Shown one piece after another: positions 1 through 5,574 of a stretch of 8,044 bases of DNA; the stretch's first letter is position 1; every line of letters starts with the position of its first letter. The notes beneath the pieces are model-generated. The model did no database searches. It saw only the letters and a list, made by a program, of their open reading frames with translations, and was not told the DNA's origin. The translations under genes were made by a program, and so were the position numbers. This DNA comes from Desulfobacterales bacterium (GTDB lineage Bacteria > Desulfobacterota > Desulfobacteria > Desulfobacterales > QNYZ01): positions 1 through 8,044 of the forward strand of contig JAOZUU010000108.1 of the NCBI GenBank assembly GCA_029938515.1. The letters run 5' to 3'.

Positions 1-267
1 GCAAAGTTACTCAAAGAACTTGTGGATATTAATCTGCAAGTACCCAAGGATTGCCCGAATAAATGGGTTGTTGATTGCAAAAATGAGTATCATCCGCACA
101 ATGATACCAGCAGCCCGAGGGAAAAAATCAGCACAACCTCCAAAAAAGATATTTTCTATACTGCCATGCCGGGCTTGTCCAACAAACGGTTCAGATTGTG
201 GTTCGCTGCGCTCTCACAATCTAACCTTATCCGTAGATTTCATTTTCTTGATATCATCAAATATTAA
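1..267 (+). CDS. Partial open frame, possible 3' end of an unknown gene
   Basis: Frame 1 is open from the first base to a TAA at 265-267, giving about 88 residues with no start inside the window. The first 55 or so residues are polar and rich in Lys, Asp and Glu, with a purine-first codon bias that looks coding (for example LLKELVDINLQVPKD). The last third runs through the attC-like hairpin at 177-238 and is unlikely to be native protein. If the attC reading is right, this would be the gene of the preceding cassette, whose own stop has been lost or lies outside what I can recognise. I do not recognise a family. The only other candidate start, an ATG at 22, has no ribosome binding site. It may equally be non-coding. 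Confidence 0.25.
   Translation, partial: AKLLKELVDINLQVPKDCPNKWVVDCKNEYHPHNDTSSPREKISTTSKKDIFYTAMPGLSNKRFRLWFAALSQSNLIRRFHFLDIIKY
177..238 (+). other. Degenerate integron attC-like recombination site
   Basis: The order of boxes matches attC. An R''-type box GTCCAAC (RYYYAAC) is at 177-183. A left arm follows, GGTT (188-191), a single unpaired C at 192, and AGATTGTG (193-200). After a 14-base loop comes the right arm CACAATCT (215-222) plus AACC (223-226). The arms pair perfectly over 12 bp apart from the one bulged C, which is in the place where attC sites carry their extrahelical base. The R' box expected next (GTTRRRY) is present only as GTAGAT at 233-238, one T short of GTTAGAT. With the cleavage triplet GTT damaged, the site would probably be inactive. 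No integrase and no second attC are visible. It could instead be an unrelated hairpin repeat or the terminator of the antitoxin gene, though it lacks a T-tract. Confidence 0.42.
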
Positions 268-628
268 ATTCAACCTGAAATTCTGATGCCTTCACCACGG
301 GTTGGACAGCTCTACCTTCTTGCATCAAGTCAACTAGGCCATAGTTCGACATGGTTTTTAGAGTTCGGCTAAGGTTACTTTTTTTACGACCGGATATGGC
401 CTCAAGCTCTTTAAGGGATGATGGCCGGTGATCCTGGATCATCTTTAACAATTGTCGATTTTTACCGCTCAAGACTTGTGCCATGGATTCCAGTGTTTCA
501 AACCAGATCTTGGGTTCATTCCGTCCGGGCTTGTATTCACCCTTGGCGATGGCGATGGTTCGCTTTTGATAATCTTCCCGAGACATGATTCCGATTTTCA
601 ATTTTCGCTTCGGCATGATCGCCCCCAT
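257..628 (-). CDS. Winged-helix antitoxin of a TumE-type toxin-antitoxin pair (HVO_A0114-like)
   Basis: This is a 123-residue protein with a winged helix-turn-helix over residues 57-103 (RQLLKMIQDH, then SLKELEAISGRKKSNLSRTL as the helix pair, then a wing with GLVDLMQEGR). The N-terminal segment KRKLKIGIMSREDYQKR is typical of putative DNA-binding antitoxins that sit directly after DUF6516/TumE toxins. It is expected to neutralise the toxin and repress the shared promoter. The toxin stop codon lies only 5 bases upstream, so translation is probably coupled. The first ATG (628) has no Shine-Dalgarno sequence. A second ATG at 616 (MPKRK) is preceded by GGGGG at a 5-base spacing and matches the usual N-terminus of the family, giving 119 residues. 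Either start is possible. The pairing is the strongest evidence, since single-domain wHTH proteins are otherwise hard to assign. Confidence 0.78.
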   Translation of the reverse strand: MGAIMPKRKLKIGIMSREDYQKRTIAIAKGEYKPGRNEPKIWFETLESMAQVLSGKNRQLLKMIQDHRPSSLKELEAISGRKKSNLSRTLKTMSNYGLVDLMQEGRAVQPVVKASEFQVEFNI

Positions 629-633
629 TATTT

Positions 634-999
634 TCAGGTAACACTTAAAAACGACTGAACGGACTTCCAGAAATTTTCCAATAATCGGCCGGCCGATTTA
701 AAGTTGTAATTTTCTATCTTTTCCAATTTATGACGATGATCCCAGGTCACCTTCCTGGCGTGATATCGTTTGCGTGACCGCGTTTTCACAGCATGGGCAT
801 TATCAAAACCCAAGATCCGATTGTTGTACCGGTCATGCAATGTCAAGGAATAACGGATTCCCTGGGGAATTTGCCGGGTTGCCGGTACTCTTCGAGCATT
901 GAATTTAACCCAATACCCTTTCTCCAAGACGAAGGTTTCACCATCAAGATTAAGCAACGCTTCCAATGATGTATCTTCCGGCAAGATGAACCCTTTCAT
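634..999 (-). CDS. TumE/DUF6516-family toxin
   Basis: This is a 121-residue protein with the layout of the DUF6516 (TumE) toxin family: an N-terminal strand with GYWVKFNARRV (28-38), then GIRYSLTLHD (47-56), GFDNAH (64-69), a basic stretch KTRSRKRYHARK, DHRH (87-90), and a C-terminal helix ending LLENFWKSVQSF. The length is normal for the family. The toxin gene is first in the operon and the wHTH antitoxin follows with a 5-base gap, the order I recall for this pair. The ATG at 999 has AGGA three bases upstream, a rather tight site. The family is assigned to type II toxins, but I would not infer a specific biochemical target. The His/Asp-rich DHRH and DNAH motifs are the obvious candidates for active-site residues (inference). 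Confidence 0.8.
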   Translation of the reverse strand: MKGFILPEDTSLEALLNLDGETFVLEKGYWVKFNARRVPATRQIPQGIRYSLTLHDRYNNRILGFDNAHAVKTRSRKRYHARKVTWDHRHKLEKIENYNFKSAGRLLENFWKSVQSFLSVT

Positions 1000-1015
1000 T
1001 ATTCCTGATTATTTG

Positions 1016-1043
1016 ATGTTATCATCTATTGATAACTTGTCAA
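1016..1043 (-). promoter_or_regulatory. Promoter and palindromic operator of the TumE-type toxin-antitoxin operon
   Basis: On the minus strand a consensus -35 TTGACA (1043-1038) is followed after 16 bases by TAACAT (1021-1016), just upstream of the toxin ATG at 999. Between and over these boxes lies a perfect inverted repeat, GTTATCA-TCTAT-TGATAAC (1018-1036; 7-bp arms, 5-base spacer). A palindrome filling the spacer and covering the -10 region is what an autorepressing antitoxin dimer would need. The binding protein is inferred from position only. Confidence 0.6.
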
Positions 1044-1166
1044 CCTTATTGTTTTGCAAGCCTTTATCCTTGGTAATCCACTCATTCCTCTCTGCCAAGC
1101 CGATCGCCTGGGTCTTCACTCAACTCGCCGTCAAGCCAATCAAGATAATCTCTGGAGATTGTCGCC

Positions 1167-1204
1167 ACAGGCGAAATGACGTTGTTCGCCTGTCCCCATT
1201 TTTT
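1167..1204 (+). terminator. Terminator-like hairpin with T-tract
   Basis: The arms ACAGGCGAA (1167-1175) and TTCGCCTGT (1185-1193) pair perfectly over 9 bp around a 9-base loop, and CCCCA then TTTTTT (1199-1204) follows on the plus strand. The T-tract starts 5 bases after the stem, which is later than in a strong intrinsic terminator. No plus-strand gene ends here, so it would only shield vapBC from read-through. It could instead be the end of a decayed repeat element. Confidence 0.35.
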
Positions 1205-1310
1205 AGGCCGCAAAGGTCAGCTTAATTCCTCAAAGTCACACTTAACGTGCGACGTTTGGCATAGTATGCTTTCGATTATAGGACGGAAACCTATTTATTA
1301 TGCCTTACTA

Positions 1311-1339
1311 TTGACAATTTGTAATGCAATAGCTAAAAT
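1311..1339 (+). promoter_or_regulatory. Sigma70-type promoter of vapBC
   Basis: TTGACA (1311-1316) is separated by exactly 17 bases from TAAAAT (1334-1339), close to consensus. Transcription would start near 1346, about 28 bases before the vapB ATG. Small palindromes lie over or just after it (ACAA-T-TTGT at 1314-1322 and CCAATTGG at 1352-1359) and are candidate contact sites for the AbrB-type VapB repressor. Confidence 0.65.
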
Positions 1340-1373
1340 ACAATTCATAAACCAATTGGAAAGGAGAAATAGC

Positions 1374-1625
1374 ATGCATCAGTCGGTTATCACCCGCAAA
1401 GGCCAGACAACGATCCCAAAAGAGATCAGAACCTTTTTAAAACTTGAACCCAATGATAAGCTTTTTTACATCGTTGAGGGCGAAAAGGTTGTCCTGAAGC
1501 CACTTCACGGCGACATCCTCGAACTTCGGGGGAGTGTACCTGCCAAGGATCATCCTGCCGATTTTGATAAAGTACTTAAAACGACACGAAAAAAAGCAGC
1601 TAAAAAGATTATTGAGGGCCATTAA
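1374..1625 (+). CDS. vapB: AbrB/MazE-type antitoxin VapB
   Basis: This is an 83-residue protein with an N-terminal AbrB/SpoVT swapped-hairpin DNA-binding domain (residues 3-45: SVITRKGQTTIPKEIRTFLKL, a loop with PNDK, then a strand FYIVEGEKVVLKP). The lysine-rich C-terminal tail (46-83) is of the kind that wraps around and inhibits a PIN toxin. The start at 1374 is chosen because AAGGAG lies 7 bases upstream and the AbrB domain begins immediately after. The frame is open further upstream, but that would read through the promoter. The stop codon TAA directly abuts the ATG of the PIN gene, so the two are translationally coupled. The protein should bind both the toxin and the operon promoter. 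The length is typical of AbrB-type VapB. Confidence 0.88.
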   Translation: MHQSVITRKGQTTIPKEIRTFLKLEPNDKLFYIVEGEKVVLKPLHGDILELRGSVPAKDHPADFDKVLKTTRKKAAKKIIEGH

Positions 1626-2033
1626 ATGCGATTTGTGGATACAAATGTTTTTTTACGATTTCTGGTAAACGATGATCCTGCCAAAGCAGACGCTTGTGAA
1701 TCGCTATTCCGAAACGCCATTGCCGGCGACGAGACTCTTTGCACATCGGACATGGTCATTGCCGAAATTATTTGGGTTTTGGAGTCGTATTATGAACTGA
1801 ATAAATCCGATATCCGTGAGAGCGTGGAAAAGATACTGAACACCCGGAACCTGCATTGTCCCAATAGAGAGATCATTATCAGCGCACTCTCTATCTATGT
1901 TGATAAAAACATTGATTTTATCGATGCCTTGAATGCCTTTATGCTCAAGCGTGATGAAATAAATGAAATCTATTCTTATGACAGACACTTTGGTCGAATC
2001 GATTGGATAAAACGGATTGAGCCCGGCAAATAG
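1626..2033 (+). CDS. vapC: PIN-domain ribonuclease toxin VapC
   Basis: This 135-residue protein is a single PIN domain. The acidic metal-binding residues are all visible: Asp5 in FVDTN, Glu47 in VIAEIIWVLE, Asp97/Asp100 in IDFIDA and Asp119 in SYDRHF. VapC proteins are Mg-dependent endoribonucleases that usually cut tRNA or rRNA, but the target cannot be read from sequence. The C-terminal YDRHFGRIDWIKRIEP is the ending common in PIN toxins paired with AbrB-type antitoxins. The ATG follows the vapB stop with no gap and has no strong Shine-Dalgarno sequence of its own, in line with coupling. All catalytic residues are intact, so the toxin is probably active. Confidence 0.88.
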   Translation: MRFVDTNVFLRFLVNDDPAKADACESLFRNAIAGDETLCTSDMVIAEIIWVLESYYELNKSDIRESVEKILNTRNLHCPNREIIISALSIYVDKNIDFIDALNAFMLKRDEINEIYSYDRHFGRIDWIKRIEPGK

Positions 2034-2052
2034 TCTCTATTCTTCAATAAAC

Positions 2053-2108
2053 CATATCGATAACATATTGATTCTAATTCTTAATTTTACCCAAACGAAT
2101 TCGATATG
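2053..2108. repeat. Inverted repeat downstream of vapC
   Basis: CATATCGA (2053-2060) and TCGATATG (2101-2108) are perfect reverse complements 40 bases apart in an AT-rich spacer. The arms are too far apart and too AT-rich for a normal terminator. They also bracket the -35 side of the weak promoter candidate of the downstream methyltransferase gene, so a regulator site is possible. Confidence 0.25.
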
Positions 2109-2115
2109 CTATTAT
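2086..2115 (+). promoter_or_regulatory. Weak promoter candidate for the core methionine synthase
   Basis: TTTACC (2086-2091) and TATTAT (2110-2115) are spaced 18 bases apart. The -10 fits well and the -35 poorly. A start near 2122 would leave a leader of about 100 bases before the coding region. I do not recognise a riboswitch in that leader. Confidence 0.3.
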
Positions 2116-2165
2116 TTTTAAAAAGATTAAAGCATCATGATAGGTAGCCGGAGGGGTTCTGAATA

Positions 2166-2234
2166 ATGAATCTATTCAATATGCTGGCGCAAATAACCTT
2201 ATCTTTTCGAAGGAGCATATCATGGCCTTACTGA
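2166..2234 (+). CDS. Possible 22-codon leader peptide overlapping the core methionine synthase start
   Basis: An ATG at 2166 follows GGAGGGG (2150-2156) at a 9-base spacing and opens a 22-codon frame beginning MNLFNMLAQITLSF. It ends at TGA 2232-2234, thirteen bases inside the downstream gene. The ATG lies in the loop of a 6-bp hairpin (TGAATA 2160-2165 with TATTCA 2173-2178), so translation could respond to folding. The downstream gene has its own good ribosome binding site within this frame. The excellent Shine-Dalgarno is the reason to list it. No family is recognised and it may be fortuitous. Confidence 0.3.
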   Translation: MNLFNMLAQITLSFRRSISWPY

Positions 2235-3274
2235 CAACAACCAGTGGTGCCTATCCAAAACCGGATTACATACCCACGCCGGACTGGTTTAGAGAGGGAG
2301 GCGCAGGGCTTTCAAACCCAACTGAAACCTACCAGAAATATATGACCAACTTGCCGGATAACATCAAAGAGATTCTTGACCGGGGCACGCGAGAAGTCGT
2401 CAATGACCAGGTGAATGTCGGTGTGGACATCCCCACAGACGGCGAGGTGCGACGAGAAAATTACATTCATTACCACTGCCGTCATGTCGATGGTATTGAC
2501 TTCTCGAACTTAACCCAAAAAGTGTCACGGCAAGGCGCGTGGGTTGCCAACCTGCCAACCGTCAGTGGTCCGCTTAAATCCCGCAACCATTTTCTGCCCC
2601 GCGATTACCGCATCGCTCAGGCCGCCACCGATCGTCCGGTCAAAATCACTGTGCCCGGCCCTATGACCATCACTGACTCCATTGCCGATGTGTACTACAA
2701 CGACGATAAACATCTGGGGGCGGCTCTGGCTGCCGTGCTCAACAAGGAAATTCTGGCTCTGGCCGAAGCTGGCTGCTCCTGGATTCAGGTTGATGAACCG
2801 GTTTTTGCCCGTAAGCCTGACACGGCGCTGGATTACGGCTTTGAAAATCTGGAACGCTGCTTTCAGGGTGTACCGGATCATGTAACCCGCGCTGTTCATA
2901 TGTGCTGTGGCTACCCAGAATACCTGGACCAGAATAATTTCCAAAAAGCCGATCAGACGGCTTACTTTCAGTTAGCCGATGCCATTGAAGCCTCAAGCAT
3001 CAGAGCCATTTCGCTTGAAGATGCCCATCGTCACAATAATCTATCGTTGCTGGAACATTTCAAAACCACCACGGTTATTTTTGGAGTCATTGCCATTGCC
3101 AAATCCAGCATAGAGACGGTTGATGAAATCACCGACCGTTTAAAAGCCGCTCTTAAATACATTGATGCAGAACGGCTGATTGCCGCTCCGGACTGCGGTC
3201 TGGGTTTTCTCAATAGAGAGCTGGCTTTGGCCAAGCTGGCCAATATGGTGACGGCTGCAAAAGCTGTGGGTTAA
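2222..3274 (+). CDS. Core (stand-alone) cobalamin-independent methionine synthase, MetE C-terminal type
   Basis: The 350 residues correspond to only the C-terminal catalytic barrel of MetE; the N-terminal half of the usual 750-residue enzyme is absent. Conserved elements in order are: TTTSGAYPKPDY at the N-terminus, DIPTDGEVRREN (69-80), VPGPMTITDS (144-153), IQVDEP (188-193), HMCCGYP with His226 and Cys228, LEDAHR with Glu266, and PDCGLG with Cys325. His, Cys, Glu and Cys are the four Zn ligands that activate the homocysteine thiol in MetE, so the site looks intact. Known core enzymes of this type cannot use methyl-tetrahydrofolate well and some take methyl groups from a corrinoid protein. 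AAGGAG six bases before the ATG fixes the start. It converges on the methyltransferase cluster, separated by under 100 bases. A related alternative is an alkyl-thiol transferase such as epoxyalkane:CoM transferase, less likely given the MetE-like N-terminus. Confidence 0.85.
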   Translation: MALLTTTSGAYPKPDYIPTPDWFREGGAGLSNPTETYQKYMTNLPDNIKEILDRGTREVVNDQVNVGVDIPTDGEVRRENYIHYHCRHVDGIDFSNLTQKVSRQGAWVANLPTVSGPLKSRNHFLPRDYRIAQAATDRPVKITVPGPMTITDSIADVYYNDDKHLGAALAAVLNKEILALAEAGCSWIQVDEPVFARKPDTALDYGFENLERCFQGVPDHVTRAVHMCCGYPEYLDQNNFQKADQTAYFQLADAIEASSIRAISLEDAHRHNNLSLLEHFKTTTVIFGVIAIAKSSIETVDEITDRLKAALKYIDAERLIAAPDCGLGFLNRELALAKLANMVTAAKAVG

Positions 3275-3371
3275 ACGACGAGACTCGAAGGTAGGGGTTC
3301 GTATAAAAATTCAGATATCCGTCTGATTACTTCGAAATAGAGTCCAAATATCCCTGCCAAGCGTCAAGCCT
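3275..3371. other. Convergent intergenic gap
   Basis: This 97-base gap separates the 3' ends of the core methionine synthase and the minus-strand flavoprotein gene. Only weak inverted repeats are present (for example CAGA/TCTG at 3323-3336), with no stem followed by a T-tract on either strand, so I cannot place an intrinsic terminator. Confidence 0.4.
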
Positions 3372-5528
3372 CTATTCAATACCAAATTTTAATTCTTTCA
3401 TTCGTTTGCAGGCCTGGCACAAGTGCAATGCTTCCGGATCAACGCCACTAGACTTGACCTGTTTTTGCATATAGGCAATATATTTGTCCGCTCCCAGTAC
3501 TTGTCCACAGCCATTACAGTATGCCAGGTTATCCTGGCAGAGCGTTATGCCGCAAAGGCTGAGAACGCACTGACCGTTTTCTTGCTTCATCATCATGGCT
3601 CCTGTGGGACAGCTGTTGGCACAGGCGCCGCACAGGATGCATCTTTCGGCAGTCAAGTTGAAATCGGTCGGCCCCGGGGTTTCGCTGCCAAAGTAACCGA
3701 GACAAAGTGCTTCAAAACCCAACTCACGACATGCGTCGACACATCGGCTGCACCGAATACACACATCGCACCTGAGACACCGCAAGGCTTCCGCCCTTGC
3801 CGCCTCCGGCGAAAGCGTCAATTCCACCTGTTCAAAGGTCTTTTTTCTTTTCTCGATATCAAGCAGGGGCATCGATGGCCTTGTTAGAGATATTTTCCGG
3901 GACGCTGTGGTTTCAAGAAAAGGGGTCTGTATTCTTCGAGCCGAAAGATGTCGTGTTTTCAGCAGGGGCAATTCCTGGAAGTATCGATCGATATTCTCCG
4001 CCGCTGTTTTCCCGGCAGCGATGGCTTCGATAATGGTGGCCGGGCCTGTAACGACATCGCCGCCTGCAAAAACCCCTTTTTCCCCTGTCTGCCCTGTCGA
4101 AAGGTCAGTGCTAATCGTGCTGCGTTGCGACCATGCCATGCCTTTAAAGGTTGAAAACCCTTTTCGGGCTGACCGCTGCCCGATCGCATGGATGACGGCA
4201 TCAGTCCCAAATTCATGCATGCTTCCCTGTATGGGGATCGGTCTTCTTCTGCCGCTTTCACCGGTTTCTCCAAGTCTGGCGTCGATACAACGAATGCCGG
4301 ACACATTGCCCTTGCATCCCATCACCTCAACAGGAATTTTCAAAAATAAAAATCGTACGCCCTCCTGCTCGGCCTGGATGACTTCCTCCGGCAGGGCCGG
4401 CATCTCGTTTCGGGTCCGTCGGTACAGGATATCAACATCGCTGCAGCCGAGGCGCAGTGCTGTTCTCGCAGCATCCACCGCGGCATTGCCTCCCCCGACG
4501 ACTGTAACACGAGGGCCCAGTGAAGGGGCGCGGTTACGGAAAACCAGATGCAAATAAGTGATGGCATCGATGACCTGGGGAAAATCGGCTTCACCCTTGA
4601 TTCCCATTTGCAGCCCTTTGTGGGCGCCCGTTGCGACATAGAAAGATTCGAACCCATCCTGTCTCAAATCTTCAACAGTTATATCCTTTCCTATCCGTAT
4701 GTTGAAACGAAAGACAACCCCCAGATCCTGAATCAAAGAAATTTCTCGCTGAAGAACCGATACGGGAAGCCGGTATCTGGGAATTCCGACACGCATCATT
4801 CCGCCGGCGTCCGGCAGGGATTCGATAACGGTCACGCGATAGCCCTTGAGGGCTAAAAAATAGGCCGCGGTAAGTCCCGATGGTCCGGCACCGACAATAC
4901 ATACCCTGTGGCCGTTGTCCGGTGCTTTGGCAGGGTTCCGAAAGTCACCCTCATCCAGAACAATTTTTGATGAAAAGGCTTTAAGCGCCCTGATTGCAAC
5001 GGGTGCGTCAATGTTTTGCCTCACGCAGGCCGCTTCGCAAGGATGGGTACAGGCCAGTCCGCACACCCATGGGAAAGGGTTGACTTCCCGAATCAACTCT
5101 ACCGCTTCACGATCCTTACCCTGTCCGATCAGGGCCACATAACTGGCGACATCGATTCCGGCGGGGCAGGCGTATTGACACGGTGCCGGCGAAAGGGATT
5201 CGCAGTCGCCCGTCAGGCAGATATGATCTCTGATATGGTTGTCAAAATAGAAACCTTCGGAAGACAAAACTTTTGCAATGGTTTTACCCAATGACGCGGC
5301 AGTTTCCTGACGTGAGGATCCAAGATATTCCCCCAGGGATGCCACGGTATGCAGATCTTCGGGAAGCGCTTTACCAAGGGAGATCTTTTCCAGAACAGTT
5401 GACAGCGAGAAGACCGCTTTTTTTAAATGAGGCGCCAGTTGCTTTTTTGACAAACGGGTGCAATCCGACAGCAACCGGGAGACCGGACATGGTTGACTTT
5501 TTCTCGTCTCAGCACTTCCCTCTTTCAC
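3372..5528 (-). CDS. GltD-like FAD/NAD(P) oxidoreductase with N- and C-terminal Fe-S modules
   Basis: This 718-residue cytoplasmic flavoprotein has several modules. Residues 35-110 resemble the helical C-terminal domain of NuoF/HydB subunits (LHTVASLGEYL ... NHIRDHICLTGDC), but the first cysteines of that cluster motif are replaced (SSRQETAASL). Residues 115-170 are a GltD/dihydropyrimidine-dehydrogenase type Fe-S domain with Cys117, 121, 156, 160, 164 and 168. The FAD motif IVGAGPSG is at 211-218, the NAD(P) motif VVGGGNAA at 343-350 and GDVVTGPATIIEAIAAGK at 490-507. Next comes a Cys-rich ferredoxin part, with CLRCDVCIRCSRCVDAC at 584-600 and CILCGACANSCP at 630-641. The end has CNGCG (671-675) and CQAC (704-707), which look like a metal ribbon. 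It probably moves electrons between NAD(P)H and a low-potential partner; reducing cob(II)alamin for the upstream activation protein is the contextual guess. The start is a GTG overlapping the stop of a 4-codon leader. Gap to the upstream gene is 46 bases. Confidence 0.82.
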   Translation of the reverse strand: MKEGSAETRKSQPCPVSRLLSDCTRLSKKQLAPHLKKAVFSLSTVLEKISLGKALPEDLHTVASLGEYLGSSRQETAASLGKTIAKVLSSEGFYFDNHIRDHICLTGDCESLSPAPCQYACPAGIDVASYVALIGQGKDREAVELIREVNPFPWVCGLACTHPCEAACVRQNIDAPVAIRALKAFSSKIVLDEGDFRNPAKAPDNGHRVCIVGAGPSGLTAAYFLALKGYRVTVIESLPDAGGMMRVGIPRYRLPVSVLQREISLIQDLGVVFRFNIRIGKDITVEDLRQDGFESFYVATGAHKGLQMGIKGEADFPQVIDAITYLHLVFRNRAPSLGPRVTVVGGGNAAVDAARTALRLGCSDVDILYRRTRNEMPALPEEVIQAEQEGVRFLFLKIPVEVMGCKGNVSGIRCIDARLGETGESGRRRPIPIQGSMHEFGTDAVIHAIGQRSARKGFSTFKGMAWSQRSTISTDLSTGQTGEKGVFAGGDVVTGPATIIEAIAAGKTAAENIDRYFQELPLLKTRHLSARRIQTPFLETTASRKISLTRPSMPLLDIEKRKKTFEQVELTLSPEAARAEALRCLRCDVCIRCSRCVDACRELGFEALCLGYFGSETPGPTDFNLTAERCILCGACANSCPTGAMMMKQENGQCVLSLCGITLCQDNLAYCNGCGQVLGADKYIAYMQKQVKSSGVDPEALHLCQACKRMKELKFGIE

Positions 5529-5553
5529 ACCTGCACCATAGGACGACTCCTTT
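5525..5553 (-). promoter_or_regulatory. Ribosome binding site with 4-codon leader (MVQV-stop) coupled to the flavoprotein GTG start
   Basis: AAAGGAG (5553-5547) is placed 7 bases before ATG 5539, but that ATG frame stops after four codons (TGA 5527-5525). The long flavoprotein frame has no ATG nearby. Its GTG at 5528-5526 overlaps this TGA as GTGA, the usual geometry of translational coupling. The Shine-Dalgarno is 18 bases from the GTG, too far to serve it directly. A single-base deletion that broke an original ATG start is the alternative explanation. Confidence 0.5.
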
Positions 5554-5574
5554 AGGATATGTGTCTGTCCGAAG

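Larger units (their letters stand above)
1009..1216 (-). pseudogene. Possible frameshifted gene relic upstream of the toxin
   Basis: Two overlapping minus-strand frames here read like one broken protein. The first is open from 1216 to a TGA at 1084-1082 and contains VATISRDYLDWLDGELSEDPG. The second starts at a GTG at 1119 and runs to TAA at 1011-1009, encoding 36 residues including NEWITKDKGLQNNKVDKL. A one-base shift near 1118-1121 would join ...LDWLDGEL to the second frame without a stop. There is no intact start or ribosome binding site, and I do not recognise the family. The second frame also overlaps the toxin promoter, so part of it may be accidental coding potential. Confidence 0.25.
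1000..1373. other. Gene-poor accessory stretch between two divergent toxin-antitoxin operons
   Basis: These 374 bases hold no convincing intact gene. They contain the minus-strand toxin promoter and operator, the possible gene relic, a hairpin followed by six T residues, two short palindromes (AATCTC-TG-GAGATT at 1147-1160 and AACGT-GCG-ACGTT at 1244-1256) and the plus-strand vapBC promoter. The density of small inverted repeats and broken coding frames fits an accessory region shaped by past insertions. Confidence 0.5.

Noticed and set aside
1240..1257. Second attC-like core (ACTTAAC then GTTTGGC)
   Set aside because: The boxes are too close, the second breaks GTTRRRY, and no paired L arms lie between them; it is only a short palindrome.
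1176..1373. Longer N-terminus for VapB
   Set aside because: It would translate through the TTGACA/TAAAAT promoter; the ATG at 1374 has an ideal ribosome binding site and starts at the AbrB domain.
2034..2221. Cobalamin or SAM riboswitch ahead of the core methionine synthase
   Set aside because: I found no B12-box-like segment or recognisable SAM-riboswitch core; only short hairpins and a small leader frame.
3907..4557. Long plus-strand open frame opposite the flavoprotein gene
   Set aside because: It is antisense to a clearly conserved protein, with Cys/Pro/Arg-rich nonsense composition; a shadow of the GC-rich coding strand.
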